A DNA stretch of 64,000 bases from NCBI RefSeq assembly GCF_014203855.1, contig NZ_JACHJV010000001.1, positions 6,386,001 through 6,450,000 on the forward strand, given 5' to 3'. Below, piece by piece: positions 7,751-15,764 of this stretch. How positions within the stretch are numbered: the stretch's first letter is position 1; each line of letters opens with the position of its first letter. The notes below the pieces were generated by a model. The model saw nothing but the letters and a program-made list of their open reading frames with translations, did not search any database and was not told the origin of the DNA. Source of the DNA: Kitasatospora kifunensis. Its GTDB lineage: Bacteria; Actinomycetota; Actinomycetes; Streptomycetales; Streptomycetaceae. The position numbers were made by a program, and so were the translations under genes.

Positions 7751-9703
7751 GTGTCCCCGCTCTCCCGCCGCGCCCTGCTCGGCTCGGCCGCCGCCTCCGG
7801 CGCCGTCCTCGGCCTGGGCGCGCTGCCCGGCTCCGTCCAGCAGGCGCTGGCCGCGCCGGCCGCGCCCGGCACGATGGACGATGTCGAGCACGTCGTGGTG
7901 CTGATGCAGGAGAACCGCTCCTTCGACCACTACTTCGGCACCCTGAACGGTGTGCGCGGCTACGGCGACACCTCCAGAGTCCGCTTCCCCGGCGGCTCGG
8001 ACGTGCTGCGCCAGAAGCTGCTCGGCACCGTCGGCGGTACCGACCTGCTGCCCTGGCACCTGGACACCTCCACCAGCGACGCCCAGCGGATCTTCGACCT
8101 CGACCACTCCTGGGGCGGCACCCACAGCGCCTGGGCCAACGGCCAGTGGAGCAACTGGATCCCGGCCAAGACCTGGTACACCATGGGCTACTACACCCGC
8201 CAGGACATCCCGTTCCAGTACGCGCTCGCGGACAACTTCACCGTCTGCGACCAGTACTTCTGCTCCGCGATGACCTCCACCGACCCGAACCGGCTCTACC
8301 TGTGGTCCGGGATGATCGACCCGAACGGCATCGGCGGCGGCCCGGCCACCGACAACAGCAAGTCCGGCTTCACCTGGACCACTTACCCCGAGCGCCTGCA
8401 GGCCGCCGGCATCTCCTGGAAGGTCTACCAGCAGCAGGACAATTTCGACGACAACGCTTTGGCCTGGTTCAAATCCTTCCAGACCGCCCCGCAGAACTCG
8501 CCGCTCTACCTCAACGGCATGGCCAGGGCCGGCGCCGACGACTTCGCCAACGACGTCGCGGCGGGCAAGCTCCCGGCGGTGAGCTGGGTGGTCGCCCCGA
8601 CCGCGCAGTCCGAGCACCCCAACTACCCGCCCGCCCAAGGCGCGGACTTCACCTCCTCGTACGTGCTGCAGGCGCTGGCCGCCCACCCCGAGGTCTGGGC
8701 GAAGACCGTGGTGCTGCTCAACTACGACGAGAACGACGGCTTCTTCGACCACGTGGTCCCGCCGGTGGCGCCCGACGGCACCCCGGACGAGTTCATCAAC
8801 GGCGCGCCGATCGGCCTCGGCCCGCGTGTGCCGATGATCGTGATCTCTCCGTGGAGCCGTGGCGGCAAGGTCAACTCCGAGGTTTTCGACCACACTTCGG
8901 TGCTGCGTTTCCTGGAGAACTGGACGGGGGTGAAGGAGACCAACATCTCCGCCTGGCGCCGGAGCATCTGCGGCGACCTGATGTCCGCCTTCGACTTCAG
9001 CACCACCAACCGCACCTTCCCCGCGCTGCCCGACACCAAGCAGCTGCTCGCGGACCTGGCCCAGCAGGACAAGCTGCTGCTGCCGCCGCTCTTCCCGCCG
9101 ATCGTCCAGAACGCGCCGAGGGTCGAGCCCGGTGACCGGCCCGCGCTGCCGACCGGCTACCGCTTCGGCTCCTCCTCGCGCACCGACACCACCACCGGGC
9201 AGCTCTGGATCACCCTGGACAACCTGGGCACGCTGGGCGCGGGCATCTCGATGTACACGGTGAACTTCCGTCAGTTCGGCGCCTGGCGCTACACCCTGCC
9301 GGTCGGCGGCAGCGTCAGCGACTTCTTCAGCGCGCTGGGCGTCAGCGGCGGCCCGTACGACATCGACGCGCACGGCCCCGACGGCTTCCTGCGCGGCTAC
9401 CAGGGCGATGTGCGCACCTGGACGGACCCGGCGAAGGGGCACCCCGAGGTCGCCTCGGTGGAGACGCCCGACGGGGTGCAACTCACCCTGAGCAACCAGG
9501 GCGGCCGGGCGGTGGTCTTCACCATCGGCGCCAACTCGGCCTTCGGGGCAAGTGGTTCGACGCCGGTCACGGTGACGGTGGCGCCGGGCGGCAGCACCGG
9601 CCAGGTGCTCGCGCCGACGGCGGCCGGGCGCTACGACTACACGGTGACCGCCGACACCGGCGACGGCTTCGCCCGCCGCTTCGCGGGGCGACTGCAGCCG
9701 TGA
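7751..9703 (+). CDS. Tat-exported phosphocholine-type phospholipase C
   Basis: Secreted phosphoesterase of 650 aa that hydrolyses phospholipid head groups. It starts with a twin-arginine signal ('SRRALLGSAAASGAVLGLGALP') and continues with the family hallmark 'HVVVLMQENRSFDHYFGTL'. Also present are 'TSTDPNRLYLWSGM', 'LLNYDENDGFFDHVVPP' and 'FDHTSVLRFLENW', which carry metal ligands in the acid phosphatase/phospholipase C superfamily. Two C-terminal domains of about 90 aa follow, as in full-length members. The GTG at 7751 has AGGAGG four bases upstream; upstream in-frame codons are not part of the gene. A single GTTCACC heptamer (7649) resembles half a Pho box. Confidence 0.92.
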   Translation: MSPLSRRALLGSAAASGAVLGLGALPGSVQQALAAPAAPGTMDDVEHVVVLMQENRSFDHYFGTLNGVRGYGDTSRVRFPGGSDVLRQKLLGTVGGTDLLPWHLDTSTSDAQRIFDLDHSWGGTHSAWANGQWSNWIPAKTWYTMGYYTRQDIPFQYALADNFTVCDQYFCSAMTSTDPNRLYLWSGMIDPNGIGGGPATDNSKSGFTWTTYPERLQAAGISWKVYQQQDNFDDNALAWFKSFQTAPQNSPLYLNGMARAGADDFANDVAAGKLPAVSWVVAPTAQSEHPNYPPAQGADFTSSYVLQALAAHPEVWAKTVVLLNYDENDGFFDHVVPPVAPDGTPDEFINGAPIGLGPRVPMIVISPWSRGGKVNSEVFDHTSVLRFLENWTGVKETNISAWRRSICGDLMSAFDFSTTNRTFPALPDTKQLLADLAQQDKLLLPPLFPPIVQNAPRVEPGDRPALPTGYRFGSSSRTDTTTGQLWITLDNLGTLGAGISMYTVNFRQFGAWRYTLPVGGSVSDFFSALGVSGGPYDIDAHGPDGFLRGYQGDVRTWTDPAKGHPEVASVETPDGVQLTLSNQGGRAVVFTIGANSAFGASGSTPVTVTVAPGGSTGQVLAPTAAGRYDYTVTADTGDGFARRFAGRLQP

Positions 9704-9720
9704 CGCCGGACGTCGGCCAA

Positions 9721-9751
9721 GGCCTGTCCGGCAGGATCCGCCGGACAGGCC
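9721..9751. terminator. Bidirectional terminator
   Basis: Perfect 12-bp stem GGCCTGTCCGGC / GCCGGACAGGCC with a 7-nt loop, placed between the convergent phospholipase C and ricin-like genes. Confidence 0.85.
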
Positions 9752-9772
9752 CTGGCCGATCGAGGCGGTCTG

Positions 9773-10339
9773 CTACAGGTTGGGGTTGACCGGGGTGCTG
9801 CTGGCGGAGGGGTGCCAGTCGAACTGCTGGTAGATGCTGGCGTTTGCGCCGGGGGTGGAGCCCATGAGGTGGTAGGAGCCCCCGGGTCCTGGCATTCCCG
9901 TGGCGAGCAGGCAGGCGTTGGCGGCGTTGCAGACGCTGTGGTCGGCACCGAACGTCCAACGCTGGTTCGGGTCGTTCGCGTTGCAGTCGTAGGCGGCGGC
10001 GTCGGGCCCACCGCTGGGTCCGCTTGCGACGTGGGCCCACAGGCACCGGCCGTCGTTGGTGCTGTGGATGAGGCCGTCCTGGCCCCAGAACCAGAACTGG
10101 TTCCAGGTGCCCATGCACGGCTTGATCACGACCGGCCGGCCGTTGCCGTTGATCTGCCGGTACTCGTCCATGCAGAAGTAAGTGCCGTTGTTGGACGGCG
10201 GCTTGAAGAGAGCGACGAGAGTGCCGTAGGCATAGGGCTGGGGGCTGGCCGGGGCCGCCGCTTGCGCGGCGGACGGCAGGGCGAAGCCGAGGCCGAGCGC
10301 GAGTCCCGCCGCGGCGATGATCCTCCTGATGCGCTTCAT
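9773..10339 (-). CDS. Secreted ricin B-like (beta-trefoil) protein
   Basis: Exported protein of 188 aa. The signal peptide reads 'MKRIRRIIAAAGLALGLGFA' and ends near 'AAQAAAPA'. The mature part carries spaced Trp/Gln-Trp and Cys motifs ('NQFWFWGQDGLIHSTNDGRC', 'NDPNQRWTFGADHSVC') like ricin-type beta-trefoil lectins. No catalytic domain is attached. The ATG at 10339 has AAGGAAG nine bases upstream, so the longer in-frame start at 10366 is rejected. Carbohydrate or cell-surface binding is a reasonable guess. Confidence 0.7.
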   Translation of the reverse strand: MKRIRRIIAAAGLALGLGFALPSAAQAAAPASPQPYAYGTLVALFKPPSNNGTYFCMDEYRQINGNGRPVVIKPCMGTWNQFWFWGQDGLIHSTNDGRCLWAHVASGPSGGPDAAAYDCNANDPNQRWTFGADHSVCNAANACLLATGMPGPGGSYHLMGSTPGANASIYQQFDWHPSASSTPVNPNL

Positions 10340-10527
10340 TAGTTCAACTTCCTTCTCATGATCCACTGTTGGGGTGAGGGGAGCAGTGCGAACAGCGCCC
10401 TGAGCGGCGCCGAATATGAACAGAAGTGCATGAGAGATGCTAGTTCATTCATATCAGCTGACGCCAGTGAGGCGGGCTTGCCGAAAACCGCTGCGAGCGC
10501 CGTGACGGTTGCCCCTACCGTGACCTG

Positions 10528-11070
10528 ATGACAACTCAGGTGATCGTGTTGAACGGTGGGTCCAGCTCGGGCAAGTCCGGGATCCTCCGCTGCCTGCAAG
10601 CAGTGCTGCCACAGCCATGGCTCGCCGCCGCGATCGACTCGCTGGTCGAGGCGATGCCCGCGTCCCTGCGGACTTCCGACGCGGGCATCGAATTCGCCGC
10701 GGACGGCGGCGTGAACATCGGGTCGGAGTTCCGCAAGCTGGAAGCGGCGTGGATGGCGGGCGTCGCAGCGATGGCCCGAGCGGGCGCCCGGGTCATCGTC
10801 GACGACGTCTTCCTCGGTGGAGCGGCCTCCCAGCAGCGGTGGCAGCAGGCCCTTGATGGAGTGGAGGTGCTCTGGGTCGGCGTCAGGTGCGAGAGTACGG
10901 TCGCCGCAGCCCGCGAGGTCGCGCGCGGGGACCGAGCCCACGGGATGGCCGCGGCGCAGGCGGAGACGGTCCACCGCGGCGTGGTCTACGACCTGGAGGT
11001 GGACACCACGCACGCGGAGTCCCTGGCCTGCGCGCGGACCATCGCCGCGCAGGTGGTGACCTGCGGCTGA
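10528..11070 (+). CDS. cpt: Chloramphenicol 3-O-phosphotransferase
   Basis: ATP-dependent kinase that inactivates chloramphenicol by phosphorylating its primary hydroxyl. The 180-aa sequence follows the S. venezuelae enzyme closely: Walker A 'LNGGSSSGKSGILRCLQ' (residues 8-24), catalytic Asp37 in 'AIDSLVEAMP', 'GIEFAADGGVNIG', 'MARAGARVIVDDVFLGGAA', 'VLWVGVRCES' and 'VYDLEVDTTHAES'. The length is normal for the family. No chloramphenicol biosynthesis genes are nearby, so this is a stand-alone resistance gene or acts on another hydroxylated compound. Confidence 0.9.
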   Translation: MTTQVIVLNGGSSSGKSGILRCLQAVLPQPWLAAAIDSLVEAMPASLRTSDAGIEFAADGGVNIGSEFRKLEAAWMAGVAAMARAGARVIVDDVFLGGAASQQRWQQALDGVEVLWVGVRCESTVAAAREVARGDRAHGMAAAQAETVHRGVVYDLEVDTTHAESLACARTIAAQVVTCG

Positions 11071-11102
11071 CACGACGGTTGACTTGGCGCGTCACACCCG
11101 GT

Positions 11103-11131
11103 CCGTCACCGCCCCACCGTGGTGGTGACGG
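11103..11131. terminator. Bidirectional hairpin terminator
   Basis: CCGTCACC pairs with GGTGACGG around a GC-rich loop that can itself pair (CCACC/GGTGG). It lies between the convergent cpt and marR genes. Confidence 0.65.
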
Positions 11132-11139
11132 CTGGCGCG

Positions 11140-11613
11140 TCAGTCGAGGCCGTTGATGATCTCGGCGAGGCGGTTGAGCTGCTCGGCGAGTTGGGCCCGT
11201 TCGGCGGGAGCGAAGGCCGCGTAGCCGAGCGCCTGGCGCTCGCGTCGCTGCTCGCGCAGCCGGGTGAGCCGCTCGACACCTTCCTCGGTGAGGCTGATCA
11301 GGACGCGGCGCTCGTCCTCGGGGGAGCGGCGGCGGGTCACGATCCCTTTGGTTTCGAGCTGTTGAAGCATGCGGGTGGCGGTGGGCACGCTCACGCCGGC
11401 GGCGCTGGCCAACTGTCCGACCGGCAGGTCGCCACCCAGGCTCAGCGGGTCGAGCAGGGCCATCTGGGCCAGGGACAACCCGCCGGCGTCGGCGCCCCGG
11501 CTGCGGGCCTTGCGCATGGCGAGGAACAGGGTGTCCGCGGCCTCGGCGAGCTCTTCGAACCCCGCATCCGTGGCGGGAGAGGTACTGCTGGCTTGCTTGC
11601 GGTCGTGCGACAT
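11140..11613 (-). CDS. MarR-family transcriptional regulator
   Basis: 157-aa winged-helix repressor. The core is 'LSLAQMALLDPLSLGGDLPV' followed by 'GQLASAAGVSVPTATRMLQQ', then the wing 'VTRRRSPEDERRVLISLTEEG', all canonical for MarR. The ATG at 11613 gives the expected length; the upstream TTG at 11634 would fall inside the operator. It is divergent from an amidohydrolase gene with a 56-bp gap containing a 12-bp inverted repeat, so it probably controls both genes. The inducer is likely an aromatic acid, by analogy with other MarR-hydrolase pairs. Confidence 0.88.
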   Translation of the reverse strand: MSHDRKQASSTSPATDAGFEELAEAADTLFLAMRKARSRGADAGGLSLAQMALLDPLSLGGDLPVGQLASAAGVSVPTATRMLQQLETKGIVTRRRSPEDERRVLISLTEEGVERLTRLREQRRERQALGYAAFAPAERAQLAEQLNRLAEIINGLD

Positions 11614-11618
11614 GGCTG

Positions 11619-11650
11619 TTAGCTTACTAGACAATCTCCTAGCATGCTAA
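11619..11650. promoter_or_regulatory. MarR operator in the marR/amidohydrolase gap
   Basis: TTAGCTTACTAG and CTAGCATGCTAA are inverted repeats matching at 10 of 12 positions, separated by 8 nt. The A/T-rich repeat stands out in this GC-rich DNA and fills the divergent gap. This is the expected layout for a MarR site. Confidence 0.7.
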
Positions 11651-11669
11651 TGATTGGAGGGCTAAGGAG

Positions 11670-12614
11670 ATGACCTCTCCCGCACGCATCGATGTACACC
11701 ACCACGTGATCCCGCCCGCCTACCGGCGACTCCTGGCCGACCGGGGCCTGGACGCCGGAGGCTGGGCCCTGCCGGACTGGGACAAGGGCAGCACCCTCGC
11801 CATGATGGACACCCAGGGCATCGCCACCGGCGTCGTCTCCGTCAGCGCACCCGGCGTCCACCTCGGCGACGACCGCGAGGCCCGCACCCTGGCCCGCTCC
11901 GTCAACGAGTACGTCGCCGAACTGGTCAAGGACCACCCCGACCGCTTCGGCCAGTTCGCGAGCATCCCACTGCCGGATGTCGAGGGCTCGATCGCCGAGG
12001 CCGCCTACGCCCTGGACGAGTTGCACGCCGACGGTGTGGTCCTGATGTCCAACGCCGAGGGCCGCTACCTGGGCGACCCGGCCTTCGAACCCCTGTGGGC
12101 CGAACTCGACGCCCGCGCCGCCGTGGTCTTCATCCACCCCACCGAGACGGCGATGCCGATGCTCCCCGGCATCCCGGCACCGGTCATCGACTTCACCTTC
12201 GACACCACCCGCACGGCCGTCCAGATGACCCTCAACGGCGTCATGAGCCGCCACACCCGGATGAAGGTGATCCTCTCCCACGCCGGCGGCTTCCTGCCCT
12301 ACGCCGCCCACCGCGTCGCCATCGCGGCCCAGATGATCAAGCCGGACCTCACCACGGACGGCGTCCTGAACGACCTGCGGCGCTTCTACTTCGACACCGC
12401 GCTGTCCGCCAGCCCCACCGCCCTCCCCTCCCTGCAGGCCTTCGCCGCCCCCGGCCACATCCTCTACGGCAGTGACTGGCCCTTCGCCACGATCCCCGTC
12501 GGCTCCTACTTCAACACCCACCTGGACGGCTACCAGAACTGGCAGCCCGGCCAACTCCACGCCGTCAACCGCGGCAACGCCGAAGCCCTCTTCCCTCGCC
12601 TCGCCCGCGCATGA
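11670..12614 (+). CDS. Amidohydrolase-2 family protein (ACMSD-like decarboxylase/hydrolase)
   Basis: Metal-dependent TIM-barrel enzyme of 314 aa. The metal-binding N terminus 'RIDVHHHVIPPAYR' is followed by 'HPDRFGQFASIPLPD', 'VVFIHPTETAMP', 'KVILSHAGGFLPY' and 'ILYGSDWPFA', whose His and Asp residues are the remaining ligands in aminocarboxymuconate-semialdehyde decarboxylase relatives. GGAGG lies nine bases before the ATG and AAGGAG directly abuts it. Regulated from the shared operator by the divergent MarR. The substrate is not known; members act on aromatic acids such as resorcylates or aminocarboxymuconate. Confidence 0.85.
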   Translation: MTSPARIDVHHHVIPPAYRRLLADRGLDAGGWALPDWDKGSTLAMMDTQGIATGVVSVSAPGVHLGDDREARTLARSVNEYVAELVKDHPDRFGQFASIPLPDVEGSIAEAAYALDELHADGVVLMSNAEGRYLGDPAFEPLWAELDARAAVVFIHPTETAMPMLPGIPAPVIDFTFDTTRTAVQMTLNGVMSRHTRMKVILSHAGGFLPYAAHRVAIAAQMIKPDLTTDGVLNDLRRFYFDTALSASPTALPSLQAFAAPGHILYGSDWPFATIPVGSYFNTHLDGYQNWQPGQLHAVNRGNAEALFPRLARA

Positions 12615-12742
12615 CGCCAGGGAACACGCCGACGGACCGGAGCCCCCAGCACCGAACGGAAGCGGGCGGGCTCCGATCCACCGGCCACCTTGCCGAGCGC
12701 CCAGCCAGGGACGCGGAGCAAGGTGAGTGGCACAGTGAGGCC

Positions 12743-13537
12743 ATGGACTACGTCTCCTGGTTTCGTCGTGACGCCCTGGCGTTCGAGGCCGCGGTCCGGC
12801 TGGCGGCCGGCGCCGAGGCGGTCCCGTTGGTCCCGTCCTGTCCGGGCTGGTCGGTGTCCGACCTGGTCGTGCACCTGGGCACGGTGCAGAGGTACGTGGC
12901 CCGCCTCATCAGGGAACGGCTGGTGGAGCAGCCGGACGGCACGGACCTCGCCTTCCTCGAACTCCCCGCGAACACCGCGGCCTGGCCCAGGCCGGAGAAC
13001 GCACCCAACCGTGCCCCGCTCCCGGCAGGCCTGATCGACTGGTTCGCGGACGGCGCCGGCGCGTTGGGGTCACTGTTCGGCAGCCGCGGTCCCGGCGAGA
13101 GGGTGTGGACCTGGTCGCGTGAGCAGACCGCCGGGTTCTGGCTGCGGATGCAGACCATCGAGATGGCCGTGCACCGCTGGGACGCCGAGAACGCGCTCGC
13201 GGCGGCCCGGCCGATCGAGGCCGCACTCGCGGCAGCCGCCGTCAGTCAGACCTTCGAGGTCATGGCCCCGGGCCGACGGGCCATGCGGCAGGCCCCGCCC
13301 GGCGCGGGCGAGCGGTACCGGTTCCGGCAGACCGACGGCCCGGGTGACTGGACGGTGGGCTTCGACGGCGACGACGTTCAGCTCGAGGAGGGTGGCGTAC
13401 CGGGTGACATCGAGTTGGCCGGTTCGGCGTCGGACCTGATGTTGTTCCTCTGGCAGCGGATCCCCGCCGACCGGCTTGAGGTGAAGGGCGACCGGGGCGC
13501 GCTCGATCGCTACTTCACCCTCGTCCCGCCCGTCTGA
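12743..13537 (+). CDS. Maleylpyruvate isomerase family (MDMPI), mycothiol-dependent type
   Basis: 264-aa cytosolic protein. The N-terminal DinB-like MDMPI domain is seen in 'VPSCPGWSVSDLVVHLGTVQ', with metal-ligand His residues and a later 'MQTIEMAVHRWDAENA'. The C-terminal SCP2-like half has 'ELAGSASDLMLFLWQRIPAD'. Proteins of this family use mycothiol or another low-molecular-weight thiol to isomerise or transfer groups. The ATG at 12743 (GTGAGG upstream) is preferred; the earlier ATG at 12611 overlaps the previous stop, but its extra 44 residues are not family-like. It follows the amidohydrolase in the same direction and may be co-transcribed. Confidence 0.8.
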   Translation: MDYVSWFRRDALAFEAAVRLAAGAEAVPLVPSCPGWSVSDLVVHLGTVQRYVARLIRERLVEQPDGTDLAFLELPANTAAWPRPENAPNRAPLPAGLIDWFADGAGALGSLFGSRGPGERVWTWSREQTAGFWLRMQTIEMAVHRWDAENALAAARPIEAALAAAAVSQTFEVMAPGRRAMRQAPPGAGERYRFRQTDGPGDWTVGFDGDDVQLEEGGVPGDIELAGSASDLMLFLWQRIPADRLEVKGDRGALDRYFTLVPPV

Positions 13538-13558
13538 CCGCCAGGTCGATCCGATGCC

Positions 13559-14128
13559 TTACCCCTTGGCGGCCAGGAGTTCCGCCTGAGCTCGGGTCAG
13601 CCGCCAGATCTGGTCCTCGCCGGTCTCGGCCAGGGCAGCGGGCTCGGAGGGGCGGCGCAGGTGCTCGGTGAAGCCGAGCCGGGCCGGGACGGCGCCGCTG
13701 GCACGGTTGGCCACGTCGTGCATGATCTCGACGTAGTCGACGCCGGAAAGACGGAAGGCCTGTTCGACCAGGGCACGGGCGGCCCGGGTGGCCAGGCCGC
13801 GGCCGGTGGCGGCGGGGTGCAGCCAGTAGCCGATCTCGCGGCCGTTGTCCGGGGTTTCGTCGCGCCGGAACAGTCCGCAGGCGCCGACGATCGCCCCGTC
13901 CAGCGTGATCGCGTAGGCGAACTCCTGGCCGCTCTCCCAGTTTTCAGGGCGCCGGGCCAGGAAGTCGATGGTGGTGGCCAGACTGTGGTTGACGGCCCAG
14001 GGCATCCACTGGCGCAGGTGCTCCAGCGACTCCTCGATGACCTGGAAGAGCTCGTCCAGGTCCGCTGCGCCCTTGAAGCGGCGCAGCGTCAGGCCGTCGA
14101 GCTCGATCACCGGCTGTGGAAAGTCCAT
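13559..14128 (-). CDS. GNAT N-acetyltransferase, RimJ/RimL type
   Basis: Acetyl-CoA-dependent acetyltransferase of 189 aa. Visible marks are 'EESLEHLRQWMPWA' near the N terminus, 'EIGYWLHPAATGRGLATRAARAL' (the Q/R-x-x-G-x-G/A pyrophosphate loop) and 'DYVEIMHDVANRASGAVPARLGF'. These fit the ribosomal-protein alanine acetyltransferase branch. It converges with the MDMPI gene. The true acceptor, protein or small molecule, is unknown. Confidence 0.85.
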   Translation of the reverse strand: MDFPQPVIELDGLTLRRFKGAADLDELFQVIEESLEHLRQWMPWAVNHSLATTIDFLARRPENWESGQEFAYAITLDGAIVGACGLFRRDETPDNGREIGYWLHPAATGRGLATRAARALVEQAFRLSGVDYVEIMHDVANRASGAVPARLGFTEHLRRPSEPAALAETGEDQIWRLTRAQAELLAAKG

Positions 14129-14279
14129 GGCAGGAGGATCTTATGCGGCGGTATCCGTCGGCAACACGATTACCGAAGCCGGTCAGGCGGGCAAGCGGTT
14201 CACGTACGCCGGCCTCTCACAGCTCGTGGCCCGACATCGGAACCGCCGGGCGTCCGGCTCACCGAGCCCGATTTGTCTT

Positions 14280-14429
14280 GTGCGCCATGGACCCCAGAAC
14301 ATCACCGACGTCCCCGTCAAGCTCTACCTCGACGACGAGTGCGACGGCAGTTACACCGAGCTCAAGGCCTTCGAGAAGCGCGGCAGAGAAGCGCCGCGCG
14401 CCGTACGACAGCGGAACGCCAGGCAATGA
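14280..14429 (+). CDS. Possible 49-aa orphan ORF or gene remnant
   Basis: This lies in the 337-bp gap 14129-14465. From the GTG at 14280 one frame reads a protein-like sequence with good codon bias: 'ITDVPVKLYLDDECDGSYTE' and then a basic 'LKAFEKRGREAPRAVRQRNA'. No ribosome site and no family match are recognised. Upstream in the same frame the sequence loses coding character, which suggests the tail of a decayed gene. The rest of the gap shows nothing clear. Confidence 0.3.
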   Translation: MRHGPQNITDVPVKLYLDDECDGSYTELKAFEKRGREAPRAVRQRNARQ

Positions 14430-14465
14430 AGATCGACAAGTCGGACGACGAGCGAGCCGGTGCCG

Positions 14466-15014
14466 TCAGCGGGCGTCTGCCTCGGGCCGGGGCAGCTCGT
14501 CCAGGTCGAGGGTGTAGGTCCGCCCGTCGGCCAGTTCGATGGGCAGCTTGCCCGAGCCGTACTTGTGCGTGTGCGCCGCGATGTAGCCGGAACCGGTCGG
14601 CTGGGAATGGATGACGACCTCTCCTGCGTACGGGTCCACCACCACGTAGACCGGGATGCCGTAGCGGCCGTACTTCGCGGTGCAGTCGTCGTAGTCCTTG
14701 CGCGCGGAGGAGGCCGACACCACCTCGGCGATGAGCAGCACGTCCTCGAAGCCGTAGCGCTTGCCCTGCCGCTGCGCGTCCTCCCGCATGATCGCGAGAT
14801 CGGGGGCGGAGTTCTCGTCGGCCGGGAAGTCGATGTAGACGTCAGAGACAGTCTTCGCATGACGCCCGAACGACAGGATCGTGTCGTACTGCATCGACTT
14901 GATGGTGTTGGAGTGCTCTTCGCTCTGCGGGGTCATGACCACCTTCCCGTCGGCTCCGAAGAAGACCACGTACCCAGCGGGGAACTCGGTGTGCATGACC
15001 GCGTCGACGCTCAT
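14466..15014 (-). CDS. Uma2-family protein (PD-(D/E)XK nuclease fold)
   Basis: 182-aa protein of the Uma2/DUF820 family. The core is 'DVYIDFPADENSAPDLAIMR', 'YGFEDVLLIAEVVSASSARK', 'DYDDCTAKYGRYGIPVYVVV' and 'DPYAGEVVIHSQP', with the D-x(n)-E-x-V-K/S arrangement of the restriction-like fold. These genes are numerous in Streptomyces and their role is unresolved. The ATG at 15014 has GGAAGGAG six bases upstream; a TTG just before is not needed. A frameshifted reading frame (15038-15180) ends directly before this ribosome site and may be a former operon partner. Confidence 0.85.
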   Translation of the reverse strand: MSVDAVMHTEFPAGYVVFFGADGKVVMTPQSEEHSNTIKSMQYDTILSFGRHAKTVSDVYIDFPADENSAPDLAIMREDAQRQGKRYGFEDVLLIAEVVSASSARKDYDDCTAKYGRYGIPVYVVVDPYAGEVVIHSQPTGSGYIAAHTHKYGSGKLPIELADGRTYTLDLDELPRPEADAR

Positions 15015-15037
15015 CAACGGCTCCTTCCTGTCGCCTC

Positions 15038-15180
15038 TCAGGATATGGGGCCACGGTCCCGCACGGGGTCCACTACGAGAGCGACGGCCGGGGTAGCGTC
15101 GTACTCGGGCGAGGCGGCCAGCTGGTCTTCGCTCCAGGTGCGTCTATGTCCTGCCCCAGCCGCTCATCGTACGCATCCAT
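15038..15180 (-). pseudogene. Frameshifted small gene upstream of the Uma2 gene
   Basis: An ATG at 15180 opens 'MDAYDERLGQD', after which coding character moves by one base into a frame reading 'RTWSEDQLAASPEYDATPAV' and 'ALVVDPVRDRGPIS', ending with TGA at 15038. That stop abuts the Uma2 ribosome site. The second frame has no start codon of its own because an upstream TGA closes it. This looks like a short operon gene broken by one indel. No family is recognised. Confidence 0.4.
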
Positions 15181-15348
15181 GCCGATACTCCCCGGAAAAA
15201 TCCCAGATCAGAACTACCTGGTTTCTGCTCTGGGAGGGTCACCCGGGCGCGCAGTCGCCGTGTCGCAGAACAGCAGGCGCACCGACAACTCGATGAGCAC
15301 CGGCCGGGCGCCGACCGGCGCGTCGGCCATCGTGCGCCCCTACTGGCT

Positions 15349-15600
15349 GTGCACCCGCCTCCCAGTTGGCCCCAAGCTGTTGGCTGGTCGACCGAGGCGA
15401 GCGCGAGCTGTGGTGGGTCGACAGCTCAAGCGTCACCAATCGTCGTCAGCGGTGGGACGGCAGTTCCGGCGGTGCTCACGGTCGTGGACGGGGCGGGCAA
15501 CGTCGTCGCGGCATACGCGGCGGGGCCTGCTGCGAAGCCCGGCGCTCGTATCCTCGAAGGTGGCGAGAACGAGCTGTTCCAAGACTTCTTCGAAGGCTGA
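15349..15600 (+). pseudogene. Coding-like remnant, function unknown
   Basis: The 750-bp gap 15015-15764 holds no intact gene with a ribosome site. In the frame opened by ATG 15349, the second half reads 'VLTVVDGAGNVVAAYAAGPA' and 'ARILEGGENELFQDFFEG', which looks like a genuine protein C terminus. The first half looks like out-of-frame translation, while the next frame over 15366-15440 reads 'WLVDRGERELWWVDSSSVTN'. A single frameshift near 15440 would join them. Nothing is recognisable about its former role. Confidence 0.35.
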
Positions 15601-15764
15601 TCGCGCCCGCCCGGCTCCTGCACGGACCCCTCGGGGCTTCGTGCTGCGCGGCCGGGCCGTCGCGCTGGCCCGCCAGGGTCTGTCCCAGGAGTGGATCAAG
15701 GCCGGTCAGGCGACGCCGGAAGGCACCGCGCGCCACGCGGTGCCTTCCGGCGGATCCGCTCGGA

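Noticed and set aside
12611..12742. MDMPI start at ATG 12611
   Set aside because: The extra 44 residues are low-complexity and unlike the family; ATG 12743 has a ribosome site.
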